This document shows, one piece after another, positions 17,358-27,029 of a DNA stretch of 64,000 nucleotides. Made by a program: the position numbers and the translations under genes. This stretch comes from Spirochaetia bacterium (lineage in GTDB: Bacteria > Spirochaetota > Spirochaetia > Treponematales > Treponemataceae). The stretch spans positions 1 through 64,000 of the forward strand of contig CAAGIS010000067.1 in NCBI GenBank assembly GCA_900769985.1, read 5' to 3'. Within the stretch, counting starts at the first letter, position 1. Each line of letters starts with the position of its first letter. The notes beneath the pieces are model-generated. The model was given only the letters and a program-made list of their open reading frames with translations, had not been told where the DNA came from and did no database searches.

Positions 17358-18296
17358 ATGCAGAAGAAAACAGTTTTAGTAACGGGTGGGGCAGGTTTTT
17401 TAGGTTCACATCTGTGTAAAGTTCTTTTGGAACGCAACAACCGCGTTATCTGTATGGACAATTTTTTTACGGGACGGGAACGCAATATCGCGCCGTTAAA
17501 AAATAATCCTGATTTTGAAGTCGTACTTCATGACGTTACGAGTCCGTATAGTTTTTATGTTGATGAAATTTACAATCTTGCATGTCCTGCAAGTCCTCCT
17601 CACTATCAGCGTGATCCTGTTTCGACTTTTAAAACATGTATATTCGGTGCTTTGAATGCACTTGAACTTGCAGACAAATGGCATGCAAAAGTTTTTCAGG
17701 CTTCTACGTCAGAAGTCTATGGCGATGCTGCCGTTCACCCTCAGGTAGAAACTTATTGGGGAAACGTAAATCCTCACGGAATCAGGTCTTGCTATGATGA
17801 AGGCAAGCGTGGTGCTGAAACTCTCTTTTTTGATTATCACCGTCAGAAGAAAACGCGCATTAAAGTTGTCCGCATTTTTAATACTTATGGACCTAATATG
17901 AATCCTGAAGACGGAAGGGTTGTAAGTAATTTTATCATGCAGGCATTGAAAAATGAGGACATTACGATTTACGGTGACGGAAGCCAGACAAGAAGTTTCT
18001 GTTACGTTGATGATTTAATCCGCGGATTTTTGTGCCTGATGGACAGTGATGACAGCGTTACAGGTCCTGTTAATATGGGAAATCCCGGTGAGTTTACTAT
18101 GCTTGAACTTGCAGAAAATGTCATTCGCCTTACAGGAAGCAAATCAAAACTTGTTTACAGACCGCTTCCGCAAGATGATCCGAAGCAGCGTCGGCCAGAT
18201 ATTTCTCTTGCAAAGCAACTGTTCAATTGGGAGCCAGAAATAAAACTTGAAGACGGATTAAAAAAGACAATAGAATATTTCAGAAATTTTAAATAG
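17358..18296 (+). CDS. UDP-glucuronate decarboxylase (NAD-dependent epimerase/dehydratase family)
   Basis: This short-chain dehydrogenase-type enzyme most resembles UDP-xylose synthase, which oxidises and decarboxylates UDP-glucuronate to UDP-xylose for surface polysaccharides. Features are the Rossmann GGAGFLGSH near residue 10, NLACPASPPHYQ, the STSEVYGD motif, the catalytic Tyr-Lys pair in SCYDEGKRGAE, RIFNTYGPNM, and YGDGSQTRSFCYVDDLI. The 312 residues fit. The start after TAGGAA is preferred over a TTG 54 bases earlier. It stands alone, without other sugar-nucleotide genes. A dTDP-glucose 4,6-dehydratase is the main alternative. Confidence 0.85.
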   Translation: MQKKTVLVTGGAGFLGSHLCKVLLERNNRVICMDNFFTGRERNIAPLKNNPDFEVVLHDVTSPYSFYVDEIYNLACPASPPHYQRDPVSTFKTCIFGALNALELADKWHAKVFQASTSEVYGDAAVHPQVETYWGNVNPHGIRSCYDEGKRGAETLFFDYHRQKKTRIKVVRIFNTYGPNMNPEDGRVVSNFIMQALKNEDITIYGDGSQTRSFCYVDDLIRGFLCLMDSDDSVTGPVNMGNPGEFTMLELAENVIRLTGSKSKLVYRPLPQDDPKQRRPDISLAKQLFNWEPEIKLEDGLKKTIEYFRNFK

Positions 18297-18334
18297 AACT
18301 TTAATTTCGGGTTTTTAATCCCGAAATTAAAGTT
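18297..18334. terminator. Strong hairpin between convergent genes
   Basis: A 15-bp perfect stem, AACTTTAATTTCGGG with its complement, has an eight-base loop. It lies between the decarboxylase and serS, which converge. No long T-run follows on either side, so termination strength is uncertain. Confidence 0.65.
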
Positions 18335-18352
18335 CTATAATCTTTTGGATTA

Positions 18353-19627
18353 TTATTTTTTTGTGATTTTATCAAAACCGCATAAAGGAACGAGGACTTC
18401 AGGTATTGTAATTGAACCGTCTTCGTTCTGATAGTTTTCGATGATTGCAAGCATTGCTCGTCCTACTGCGATTGCAGTTCCGTTAAGCATGTGAACGTAT
18501 TTGTTTTTGCCGTCATCATCCTTATAGCGGACATTAAGCCTTCGGCTCTGATAATCAGTACAGTTTGAAGTAGAAGTAACTTCTCCGTATTCGCCTCCGT
18601 TTCTGCCAGGCATCCATGCTTCCAAATCCCATTTTCTGTATGCAGGCGCACCTAAATCTCCTGTACATGTATCTACAACATGGAAAGGAATTCCAAGTCC
18701 TGTAAATATTTCTTCTTCAATAAGGCGAAGTTTTTCGTGAATCTGCTCAGACTGTTCTGGAAGGCAGTATACAAACATTTCTACTTTATCAAACTGGTGG
18801 ACACGATACAACCCTTTTGAAAATTGACCTGCAGCGCCGGCTTCACGTCTAAAACAGTGAGAAAGTCCGCAGTAAAAAAGCGGCAGTTTTGATTTATCAA
18901 GAATTTCGTTTGAGTGATAACCGCCTAAAGTAATTTCAGCAGTTGCAACAAGGCAAGTTCCTTCTTCTTCGATTGAGTAGACATTTGATTCGTTTCCGCG
19001 CGGATTAAAACCGATTCCTTTTAATACTTCTTCTTTTGCAACATCTGGTGTAATGAACGGAGTAAAGCCGTGTTTTCGTAATGTGTTCAATGCGTATTGA
19101 ATTAAAGCCTGTTCAAGAAAAACTGCATCGTTTTTAAGATAATAGAACTTTGAACCAGAAACTTTTGTTCCGCGTTCAAAATCGATTAAGTCAAGCGCTT
19201 CCATAAGTTCTACGTGGTCTTTTGGTTTAAAATCAAATGTTCTTGGAGTGCCGACTTTTTTTACTTCAAGATTTTCTGTATCAAGTTTTCCGACAGGAGC
19301 ATTAGGACTTGCCATATTTGGAATCTTTCTTGCAGCTTCTTCAAGTTTTGTTTCGATTTCTGCAAGTTCTTTTTCTGCTGCTGCAAGATCGTCTTTTATT
19401 TTTCGTCCTTCATCGATAAGTTTTTGTCTTGCATCTGAATCAAGTTTTTGCTTCATTGCCTGCGCATTTGCGTTGCGCTTTTCCTGTAAAGACTGTCTGT
19501 CTGTCACAAGCTTTGTACGTTTGTCATAAAGTTCAACTACAATGTCTGCATCTGCATTCATATTTCTGTCTGCAATGTTCTTTTTTACGGCTTCAAGATT
19601 GTCTTTTATAAATTTATAATCTAACAT
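18353..19627 (-). CDS. serS: Seryl-tRNA synthetase
   Basis: A class II aminoacyl-tRNA synthetase that charges tRNA-Ser. The N-terminus is the long coiled-coil arm that recognises the tRNA (residues about 1-110; MLDYKFIKDN, LQEKRNANAQAM). The catalytic core carries motif 2 as FRREAGAAGQFSKGLYRVHQF and motif 3 as LNGTAIAVGRAMLAIIENYQ. The length of 424 is standard. An AGAGGA-like site (AAGAGGAAAAAG) precedes the ATG. I saw no T-box in the 57-bp leader. Confidence 0.97.
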   Translation of the reverse strand: MLDYKFIKDNLEAVKKNIADRNMNADADIVVELYDKRTKLVTDRQSLQEKRNANAQAMKQKLDSDARQKLIDEGRKIKDDLAAAEKELAEIETKLEEAARKIPNMASPNAPVGKLDTENLEVKKVGTPRTFDFKPKDHVELMEALDLIDFERGTKVSGSKFYYLKNDAVFLEQALIQYALNTLRKHGFTPFITPDVAKEEVLKGIGFNPRGNESNVYSIEEEGTCLVATAEITLGGYHSNEILDKSKLPLFYCGLSHCFRREAGAAGQFSKGLYRVHQFDKVEMFVYCLPEQSEQIHEKLRLIEEEIFTGLGIPFHVVDTCTGDLGAPAYRKWDLEAWMPGRNGGEYGEVTSTSNCTDYQSRRLNVRYKDDDGKNKYVHMLNGTAIAVGRAMLAIIENYQNEDGSITIPEVLVPLCGFDKITKK

Positions 19628-19684
19628 CTTTTTCCTCTTGTATAAAATTTATTTAATTCGTATTTACGAACTTTAATACTTATT

Positions 19685-21265
19685 TTAACGAATATCAATA
19701 TAGAATCGTTTTAGATAAAGGCTTCGTTCTTTAGATTTGTTCCAGAAACTGCTCTGCGGAAAATCAGAAACAACTTTGTCATAATTTGAAACTGCCTCTT
19801 TTATGTTTTGAATTGAAGACCGTGCTTCAAGAATCTGTGCTTTTAAAAATATTCCCTCGTCAATTTTTTCTGATGCATCGTCAAGAAAATCACTGACAAA
19901 TTGCAATGCCTGTTCATACTGTTCCTGACTGTAAGCATTTTTTGCAAGCTCAAGCAGATTGCCGCTTACAGTAGAAATACCCTGTTTTTGAGTGGCAGGA
20001 TTAGTGTCTTTTATTTCTGAAGTTTTATTTTCAGTTTCGGCAACAGTTGTATTTAAAGGAAGAGCCGTATTTTTTATGTTAGTCTGTATGTTGTCTTCTG
20101 GAATCAGAAGCTGTTCGTTCTCAGTTTCGTATTGATTTTTTTCTGGTGTGTTTTCTGATGCAGGTTCTGGACTCTGTATCTGAATGTCAGTTAATTCTTC
20201 TGTATACGTCTTCTGTGGTTTTGGAGGAATTGTTTTTGAATATTCTGGTGCCGTAATATGATTATTGTCTGTTGCAGAGTCCTGTTCAACTTGGACTTGA
20301 ATGTAGTCGTCAATGTATTTTCCTGAGAGAGCATCATTTTTGTAAAAGTGAAGGATTGCAGTTCCTGATTTTCTTGACATCAAAGTAAAGGTCGTATTTG
20401 AATCTGTAATTTTGCGTGAGAAAAATACAAGCAGGTTTTGTCGGTCATATTCGCCCAGATAAACCCAGCCTGTTCCAGGATAGTTTATATCAAGATATTG
20501 GTTATTTTTTATAGTAACAGAGCGTGAACAGTCAGGGATGCTTTCCTGTATAGGTTCAGGGAGATTCTTCTGATTTTCAGAGTTCATTATCTGAGAGACT
20601 TCTTCCTGCATACTCATAGATGTGTTTTTAGTTTCCTGCTGTTTTTCTGATTCTGTCAGGGCAGGGCTGTATTGTACGATAGGGGTTGGTTTTTGCGTGT
20701 CCTGCAGATTGCTGTCGTTGTTTTGTTCTGTTTTTGTGTCTAGTTGTGCGACAGGCGCTTTCTGGTTTTCGTTTTGAGCAGACGGGGCAGGTTGTTTTAT
20801 TTGTTCTGTTTGTACTGGCTGCAGTGTCAGTGGTTCTTCTGAATTTTCATCTGTTTTTGCAGGAAGAAAAAGTTCTTCATCGAGGTTTTCGATTTTTTCT
20901 TCAAAATTATATTCGATATTTTTTTGAAGTTTTGTAAAATCATCTGCAAGTTCACTTTCGGGGATTTTTTCTTCAATCGGATACTGTTCTTCTATAAAAA
21001 TATCTGCTTCAACTTTATCTTCAAGTGTGTTTTCTGTTTTTTCCTGTTCAAACTGTTCTTGGTCTGGCTGTGATTCCTGATTTTGCTCTTGTTCTAATTC
21101 AGAGTATTCTTCTTTCTGAGGTTCTTGAGTCTGTTCGACAGGCTGAACCTGTAAATTTTCCTGAGGGGTCTGCGATGAAGGAGCTGCAGACGGCAAATCA
21201 GTATCAGTTGAAATACACGAAAAAAATAATAAACTAAAAATTACAACAGGATATATTTTTTTCAT
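19685..21265 (-). CDS. Large acidic lipoprotein with C-terminal TPR
   Basis: A 526-residue lipoprotein. The lipobox FFSC follows a short signal peptide, with lipidated Cys near residue 17. Residues about 20-250 are low-complexity Gln/Glu/Pro-rich and likely a flexible spacer. A small beta domain at about 250-330 contains YPGTGWVYLGEYDRQ and a region that mentions bacterial-surface-like folds only by appearance. A second Glu/Gln/Thr linker follows, then TPR-like repeats in the last 90 residues. The ATG overlaps the stop of the upstream small membrane gene by four bases (ATGA), so it is coupled to the smc operon. Confidence 0.78.
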   Translation of the reverse strand: MKKIYPVVIFSLLFFSCISTDTDLPSAAPSSQTPQENLQVQPVEQTQEPQKEEYSELEQEQNQESQPDQEQFEQEKTENTLEDKVEADIFIEEQYPIEEKIPESELADDFTKLQKNIEYNFEEKIENLDEELFLPAKTDENSEEPLTLQPVQTEQIKQPAPSAQNENQKAPVAQLDTKTEQNNDSNLQDTQKPTPIVQYSPALTESEKQQETKNTSMSMQEEVSQIMNSENQKNLPEPIQESIPDCSRSVTIKNNQYLDINYPGTGWVYLGEYDRQNLLVFFSRKITDSNTTFTLMSRKSGTAILHFYKNDALSGKYIDDYIQVQVEQDSATDNNHITAPEYSKTIPPKPQKTYTEELTDIQIQSPEPASENTPEKNQYETENEQLLIPEDNIQTNIKNTALPLNTTVAETENKTSEIKDTNPATQKQGISTVSGNLLELAKNAYSQEQYEQALQFVSDFLDDASEKIDEGIFLKAQILEARSSIQNIKEAVSNYDKVVSDFPQSSFWNKSKERSLYLKRFYIDIR

Positions 21266-21636
21266 GGAGCAGCTCCTAGAATTTCATCAATTAATCTATC
21301 GTTTGCACTTTCAAGTTTCTGCATTTCTTTCTCTGTCGGAAGTGTAAAAAATTCTTCTGCATCTTCTTTTGTCCATTTTTCTTGAGGTGGTCTTGTTAAT
21401 GCATATCCGTCCGGAATAGAAGGTCCTTCTGGCAGCAGAAGTTTCTGGTCTGGTACAAGTGGAAGTTCTTCTATGCGGACAGTTTTTGATTTGCTGTTTT
21501 GACTGCATGATTGTACTGCAAAAACTATGAGTGAAAGTAAAAATAAGATTACAAGCACTATAGTTATAATTGCAGCATTTTTTTTCTCTTTAAAAAAATC
21601 TTTTGCGTTAGCAAAGATTTCAGAAAAATCAATCAT
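21262..21636 (-). CDS. Small single-span membrane protein
   Basis: About 124 residues with one transmembrane helix at about residues 20-42 (AAIITIVLVILFLLSLIVFAV) and a mostly hydrophilic C-terminal half with Pro- and Glu-rich segments. Its ATG overlaps the smc stop by one base (TGATG); an in-frame TTG one codon earlier is the alternative. Its own stop overlaps the next gene. The tight smc, membrane protein, lipoprotein order suggests shared translation, but no function is known. Confidence 0.75.
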   Translation of the reverse strand: MIDFSEIFANAKDFFKEKKNAAIITIVLVILFLLSLIVFAVQSCSQNSKSKTVRIEELPLVPDQKLLLPEGPSIPDGYALTRPPQEKWTKEDAEEFFTLPTEKEMQKLESANDRLIDEILGAAP

Positions 21637-24602
21637 CAATTATTCCCCTGCTGACTGTCGTTTTCATCAGGAAGATTCTGCTCCTCTTGTGTTTCTGCCT
21701 GCGGTTCTTTTTTTCGCGGGGCAGGACGCTGCGGTAAAATTACACCCTGTTCTGGTTCTACATCTTCTTCAACAAAATCGTCAGTTTCCTGTATGACTTC
21801 TGACCTGATTTTTTCGATGTCATCGTCAAGGCGCAGTGCAATGACCTTGCTTATTCCTGATTCTTCCATCGTAACGCCAAGCATAGTTCCTGCACCCATA
21901 ACTGTTTTTTTGTTATGAGTAATTACAATGTACTGGCTGATATTTGCAAACGACCGTAATGCAGTTACAAAGCTTGAAACATTTTTGTCGTCCAAAGCGG
22001 CGTCAATCTCGTCAAGCAGACAGAACGGACTCGGGCGGACTTGATATGTCGCAAACAAAAGAGCAATTGCAGTCATCGTTTTTTCTCCTCCGGAAAGGAG
22101 TGCTATATTTTCAAGTTTTTTTCCAGGCGGCTGTGCAAGAATCTCAATTCCTGTCGTAAGGATATTTGCAGGGTCTTCAAGACGCAGTTCTGCATGACCA
22201 CCGTTAAAAAGCCGCCTGAACATATTGTGGAAATTCTTTTTAATTTTATTGTATGTATCAAGGAACATATCGCTTGATTTTGCCTTGATTTCTTCTGAAA
22301 CTCGGACAAGGTCTTCAAGTGTTTTTTGTGTGTCCTTAAAATTGGCTTCCTGACGTTCGTAACGTTCTTTTACTTCCGTAAATTCTTCAGGCGCCATGAG
22401 ATTTATGTTGTGACCAAGGCTGTCGAGATTCTCTTTTGCTTTTGCAAGGTCTTCCTTTATTTTTGCAGCAGGTGTCGTGATTGTGTACATGTGTTCTTCG
22501 TAATCCATAAGGTCACGCGAATACTGGTCACGGAAATTCTGCTTTATGTTTCTGATTTCTGTGTCAAGTGAACCCATTGAAACGGAAAGTTGTTCATATT
22601 GGCTCTGGAATTTATTTTGGAGTTCCTGCTTCTTTTTTAAATCGTTTTGCTTGCCAGATACTTTGCTGTTGCAGTCATCAATCTGCTTGTAAAGTTCATT
22701 CTGCCTGTCGACAGTTTCTGTACCGCGCCGTTCGATTTCTGCAAGGTCTTCCTGTATTGATTCGAGTTGTTCCTGCGTGTCTTCCATTCTGCAGGATTCA
22801 GAATAAATTTCTTCATCATTCGTTTTTAAATTTATTTCTTCTGAACGTACGGAGCGCTGAAGCATTGCAATTTTTTCTTCTATTGATTTTAACTGTTCTC
22901 CCATTGCAGCTTCGTTCTGTTTGAGTTTTGAAAGAGTATCTTTGTATTCGTCAATTTTCATAGAAAGATTTACGTTACTTGCATTTAAATCTTTTATGAT
23001 TTGATTTATTTCGGCAATGAGCTTAATGTTGTCCGCAATTTTTGAATCGATTTCGCGTTTTTTTGTAATGATTCCTTCCGGTGCTAAAAATTCACTGATA
23101 AATGCCGGAGAAGAATTTATATACTCAGAAAGTGCAGCCTGCAAATCGTCAATCATTTTGCGTGCTTCATCAAATGCTTCTGCTGCTTCAAGAGAAAGTT
23201 TCTGACCGTCTTCTGCAGAACGACAGCCTGTTTTTGAAGCATCGCTGAAAATATTTTTGCGGCCTTCTGTAAATACCCTGAGTTTTCCGATTATTTCTTC
23301 AAGTTTTGTTTTTGCAAGATTCATCGCGCCTTCTGAATATCCTGCATCTTTTAATTTTGCATCGAGCATTGTTACGATGTCTTCTGTAATTGCAGTCAGT
23401 TCTTTCTGAAGATTTGCTCTCTGGGCATCGAGTTCTTCAATCTGCTTTCGTTTTTCAGCGGCATGCGTTTCGTTTTCAGTAATCTGGCTTCCGGCGGCAT
23501 CTATGTTCTGGCGGAATGATTCGATGTTCTTTTTTATGTCTGCAAGGTATTTTGTTTTTTCGTGCAAGTTGCTTTGTGATTCGCCGACTTCATCGTTCAA
23601 TTCATCGATTCTTGTCTGTATGTTTGTTTTTTTTGCCTCAAGCTGTGCAATTTTGTCTTTTATTTCTATGAGACGGCTGTTCTGCTGTTTTTGCAGTTCA
23701 AGTTTGCCGTTTTTCATGCTCTGAATTTCTGTAAGTTCATTCTGGCAGGTGTAAACCTGTTCCTGAAGGTTTTTTACAAAGTCTGTATTTTCCGTGAGTG
23801 AGTTCTGGATTTCTTCAATTTCCCTGCGGACATTGTTGCGTTTTTCTTCAACTTCTTTAATTGAATTTTCATTTCTTGCTTTTGTTTCTACAAAGCCTTT
23901 CAATTTTAAAAGCTGAATATCAAGCTGGAGATTGAAAATTTCTTCTTTTATTTTGCGGTATTTTATTGTCTTTTCTGACTGGACTTTTAGTGAGTCGTAG
24001 TTTCTCTTTATTTCTGCAAGCGAAATTTCAATTTGCTGAATGTTCTGACGCGTTTTGTCAAGTTCTCGTTCTGCTTCGGCACATTCTGCCTTGCTCCTGC
24101 TTATTCCGGCAGCTTCTTCAAAAAGGTATCTCCTGTCTTCCGGCTTGCTTGAAAGAATCTGGTCAATTTTTCCCTGTTCCATTACAGAATATGCTGCCTT
24201 GCCGACACCTGTGTCCATAAACAGTTTTCGGATTTCTGACGGACCTACCTGCCGTCCGTTAATAAAATACTGCGCTTCACCAGAGCGGTACAGGCGGCGT
24301 TTTATTTCGATTTCAGTATCTTCGAGCGGAAGAAGGCTGTTTTCATTCATTATTGTAAGTGCGACTTCGGCAACGTTGAGGGCAGGGCGGTTTGCTGTTC
24401 CTGCAAAAATGACGTCTTCCATTTTGTCGGCACGGAGATTTTTGCTTTTGTTTTCGGCAAGAACCCATTTCATCGCATCAACGACATTACTTTTTCCACA
24501 GCCGTTTGGACCGAGCAAAGCAGTAATTCCGCTTGAAAAATCTATGTGAGTTTTGTCAGCAAATGATTTAAATCCAAATATGTCAAGGCTTTTTAAAAAC
24601 AC
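21636..24602 (-). CDS. smc: Chromosome segregation ATPase SMC (short form)
   Basis: SMC is the ATPase of bacterial condensin and works with ScpA and ScpB to organise the chromosome. Walker A GPNGCGKS is at residues 31-38, the signature LLSGGEK begins at about 835, and Walker B reads CLLDEIDAALDD. Long coiled coils cover about 165-405 and 515-770. At 988 residues it is about 180 shorter than typical SMC (1150-1190). The middle (about 405-515) shows no canonical glycine-rich hinge. An acidic, Pro/Gln-rich tail ends the protein. Two small envelope genes overlap it downstream. Confidence 0.95.
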   Translation of the reverse strand: MFLKSLDIFGFKSFADKTHIDFSSGITALLGPNGCGKSNVVDAMKWVLAENKSKNLRADKMEDVIFAGTANRPALNVAEVALTIMNENSLLPLEDTEIEIKRRLYRSGEAQYFINGRQVGPSEIRKLFMDTGVGKAAYSVMEQGKIDQILSSKPEDRRYLFEEAAGISRSKAECAEAERELDKTRQNIQQIEISLAEIKRNYDSLKVQSEKTIKYRKIKEEIFNLQLDIQLLKLKGFVETKARNENSIKEVEEKRNNVRREIEEIQNSLTENTDFVKNLQEQVYTCQNELTEIQSMKNGKLELQKQQNSRLIEIKDKIAQLEAKKTNIQTRIDELNDEVGESQSNLHEKTKYLADIKKNIESFRQNIDAAGSQITENETHAAEKRKQIEELDAQRANLQKELTAITEDIVTMLDAKLKDAGYSEGAMNLAKTKLEEIIGKLRVFTEGRKNIFSDASKTGCRSAEDGQKLSLEAAEAFDEARKMIDDLQAALSEYINSSPAFISEFLAPEGIITKKREIDSKIADNIKLIAEINQIIKDLNASNVNLSMKIDEYKDTLSKLKQNEAAMGEQLKSIEEKIAMLQRSVRSEEINLKTNDEEIYSESCRMEDTQEQLESIQEDLAEIERRGTETVDRQNELYKQIDDCNSKVSGKQNDLKKKQELQNKFQSQYEQLSVSMGSLDTEIRNIKQNFRDQYSRDLMDYEEHMYTITTPAAKIKEDLAKAKENLDSLGHNINLMAPEEFTEVKERYERQEANFKDTQKTLEDLVRVSEEIKAKSSDMFLDTYNKIKKNFHNMFRRLFNGGHAELRLEDPANILTTGIEILAQPPGKKLENIALLSGGEKTMTAIALLFATYQVRPSPFCLLDEIDAALDDKNVSSFVTALRSFANISQYIVITHNKKTVMGAGTMLGVTMEESGISKVIALRLDDDIEKIRSEVIQETDDFVEEDVEPEQGVILPQRPAPRKKEPQAETQEEQNLPDENDSQQGNN

Positions 24603-24689
24603 AAAAAAACCACCTTTTTAAATTAATGAATATTTCTTTTGATTATAGCATATTTTTTATATTGAATTCAATGAAAAACACTGCATTGA

Positions 24690-25862
24690 TTAAGGAATAT
24701 CGTCTCCCTGTACATCCTGCGGATTTACAAGTTTTCCTTTATAAAGCATTTTAGGATGAACTGTAAGGGCAAATTTTTTTTCGAGGGATGCGTATTTTCT
24801 CATTTCGTATTCATCGCCGATTACGACATTAATTCCTGTTTTTCCGGCACGTGCAGTTCTTCCTGCGCGGTGGACAAAAAAATCTTCGTTTGAAGGTAAG
24901 TCCATTTGAATGATGTGCGTTATCCCTTGAATGTCAAGACCGCGGCTTGCCAAATCACTTGTTACAAGAAAACGGCATTTTCCGCTTTTGAATTTATCAA
25001 TAGCGGCTTTTCGCATTTTTTTGTCTGATTTTGCGTGGAGTGACAGGCAGTCAATTTTTTTAAATTGAAGCTTAGCTGCGATATTTTCAACCTGATCTGC
25101 GCGGCTTGTAAAAATCAGCGCTTTTTCAGGATTTTCTGCAAGCAGAAAACTTTTTAACACAGAAATTTTGTCGCGTGCTTCTGCAAAAAGTGCATAGTGC
25201 GTAATTTTGTTTGACAATACGTTGTCTTTAGGTAAAATTATTTCCTGAATATTTGCGCGAAAGCCAGACAGAATTCTTTTTGCACTAATGCTTAAAGTTG
25301 CAGAGCAGGCAACAAACTGAATGTCGCAGGGAAGAAGCTGAATGAGTTTTCTTGTTTCTTCGATTATTTCGCTGCTGATAAGCCTGTCTGCTTCATCAAG
25401 GACAAGAGCCTTTATGTTTTGGGTTTTAAGTTTTTTTAAGTGAACTAATTCAAGGATTCTAGACGGATTGCCTGTAATGATATGAGGTTTTTCTTTTAGT
25501 GCTTCAATCTGGCGTTTAATCGGAGTTCCGCCTATAAAAAGGCTGCTTTTTAATTCTGTGATTAAGTTTGCAGTCGTTTTTATTTGGGAAGAAAGTTCGT
25601 AAGTTGGAGAAAGAATTATTATTTTGTCTTCCGGCAAAAGGTTGTTTTCAAGATTTTGGACTAGAGGCAAAAGATATGCGAGCGTTTTTCCAGTTCCTGT
25701 TTCTGATTCAAACATCATATTGCTTTTTTTTAAAATCAGTGGAATTGCTTTTTGCTGGATTTCTGTCGGAACTGTAATGTTCAGTTTATTTAATTTCTGA
25801 ATAAATTTTTCATCAATACCTAAAGATAAAAAATCTGTAAATTCGTTTGTATTTTTGTTCAT
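24690..25862 (-). CDS. DEAD-box ATP-dependent RNA helicase
   Basis: A 390-residue RNA helicase that unwinds short duplexes during ribosome assembly or RNA decay. Motifs in order are the Q motif (PTEIQQKAIPLIL), Walker A SETGTGKT, GGTP, DEAD in LVLDEADRL, SAT in ACSATLS, then LIFTSRADQVE, TSDLASRGLDIQG and HRAGRTARAG. There is almost no C-terminal extension, so this is a minimal core helicase. The ATG lies in a short gap opposite a divergent glycosyltransferase. Subfamily (for example RhlE or CshA) cannot be set from the core. Confidence 0.94.
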   Translation of the reverse strand: MNKNTNEFTDFLSLGIDEKFIQKLNKLNITVPTEIQQKAIPLILKKSNMMFESETGTGKTLAYLLPLVQNLENNLLPEDKIIILSPTYELSSQIKTTANLITELKSSLFIGGTPIKRQIEALKEKPHIITGNPSRILELVHLKKLKTQNIKALVLDEADRLISSEIIEETRKLIQLLPCDIQFVACSATLSISAKRILSGFRANIQEIILPKDNVLSNKITHYALFAEARDKISVLKSFLLAENPEKALIFTSRADQVENIAAKLQFKKIDCLSLHAKSDKKMRKAAIDKFKSGKCRFLVTSDLASRGLDIQGITHIIQMDLPSNEDFFVHRAGRTARAGKTGINVVIGDEYEMRKYASLEKKFALTVHPKMLYKGKLVNPQDVQGDDIP

Positions 25863-25912
25863 TTGTTTACTATAGCATATAAAAAAAAACTATGCTATAA
25901 TCCATTTCTATT

Positions 25913-27022
25913 ATGAAAATAGGAATAGACACTTTAGGTCTGGAACACGGACAGTCAGGACTAGGTTCATATTTGTTTTATCTGATGGAAAATCTTTCCC
26001 AGAATGACAGTATTGAATATGAACTTTTCGGGCAGGAAGCAGACCGTTACACATATAAAGCAAAGTTTGACGTAAAATATTCAGCAGTGAACGTTTCGGA
26101 TTCTGTTAATTCTCAGCAAAGATGGCATCGCTGGCATCTTAACAAATTTGTCCGCTCGCAAAAATACGATGCTGTAATTTATTGTGCAGCTCCGAGAATG
26201 CTGCCTCGTAAATCAAGCGCAAAAGGAATTGCAATTGTAAATGACCTTGTTTCAGTTTTTCTGGAAAATAAAAAAGATAAATCATATAGTTCTTCAGGAA
26301 TCAAAAACTTAAAGAAAATCGACAAAATAATAGTTCCGAATGAATATGTAAAAAATGATTTGACAAATCTTGATATAGATGCCGGAAAAATTGTCATAAT
26401 TCCAAACGGAATCGATCACGGAATTTTTTATCAGTATAACTTGTCTGACAGTGAATTTGTTGACATAAAGCCGTTTGCAATAAAGCGGCCGTATATAATT
26501 TATCCGACAAGAATTTCAGATGCAGAAAAAAATCATATAAAACTCATAGAAGCGTTCAATATTTTTAAGAATAAAACAAAACTTCCGCATAGGCTTGTCC
26601 TTGCAGGAAGTCAAGATGATTATGCAGAAAAAGTACAGAATGCAATCCTCGAGTCGCCTTTTGCAAGCGATATTTTTCTTACAGGCTTTTTTCCTCATAA
26701 AGAACTCGGACTTTTGTATTCTAATGCAGATTCATGCGTTTTTCCGTCAAGCCATGAGGGAGTAGGGCTGCCTGTCCTTGAATGTATGGCATGCGGAATT
26801 CCTGTTGCATGCGCAGACAAAGGTGCACTGCCTGAAATTTCAGGCAAAAATGCAGTTCTTTTTGATCCGTCAGATGCAGATCAGATTGCAGCTGCATTAG
26901 AAGAAGTCGTTACGAATCAGAGTTTACGACAGAAACTCGTTCAGAACGGACTTGAGTGGTCTTCTTTGTTTACATGGAAAAACACGGCAGTAAAAATCGG
27001 GCAGCTGCTTTTGAGTCTGTAA
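25913..27022 (+). CDS. Glycosyltransferase, GT4 family
   Basis: A 369-residue GT-B fold enzyme that transfers a sugar from a nucleotide donor. The N-terminus GIDTLGLEHGQSGLGSYLFYL holds the acceptor-side glycine loop. The C-terminal GT1/GT4 domain has IYPTRISDAEKNHIKLIEAF, the motif SSHEGVGLPVLECMACGIPVA (catalytic Glu pair) and LPEISG. It is forward in an otherwise reverse stretch. The acceptor and donor cannot be told from the sequence. Confidence 0.9.
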   Translation: MKIGIDTLGLEHGQSGLGSYLFYLMENLSQNDSIEYELFGQEADRYTYKAKFDVKYSAVNVSDSVNSQQRWHRWHLNKFVRSQKYDAVIYCAAPRMLPRKSSAKGIAIVNDLVSVFLENKKDKSYSSSGIKNLKKIDKIIVPNEYVKNDLTNLDIDAGKIVIIPNGIDHGIFYQYNLSDSEFVDIKPFAIKRPYIIYPTRISDAEKNHIKLIEAFNIFKNKTKLPHRLVLAGSQDDYAEKVQNAILESPFASDIFLTGFFPHKELGLLYSNADSCVFPSSHEGVGLPVLECMACGIPVACADKGALPEISGKNAVLFDPSDADQIAAALEEVVTNQSLRQKLVQNGLEWSSLFTWKNTAVKIGQLLLSL

Positions 27023-27029
27023 ACTTTTG

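Noticed and set aside
19628..19684. T-box before serS
   Set aside because: The leader is only 57 bases and has no antiterminator stem or conserved T-box motif.
24055..24549. 164-codon frame opposite the 5' part of smc
   Set aside because: It is a shadow of the conserved SMC head domain and Ser/Arg-rich.
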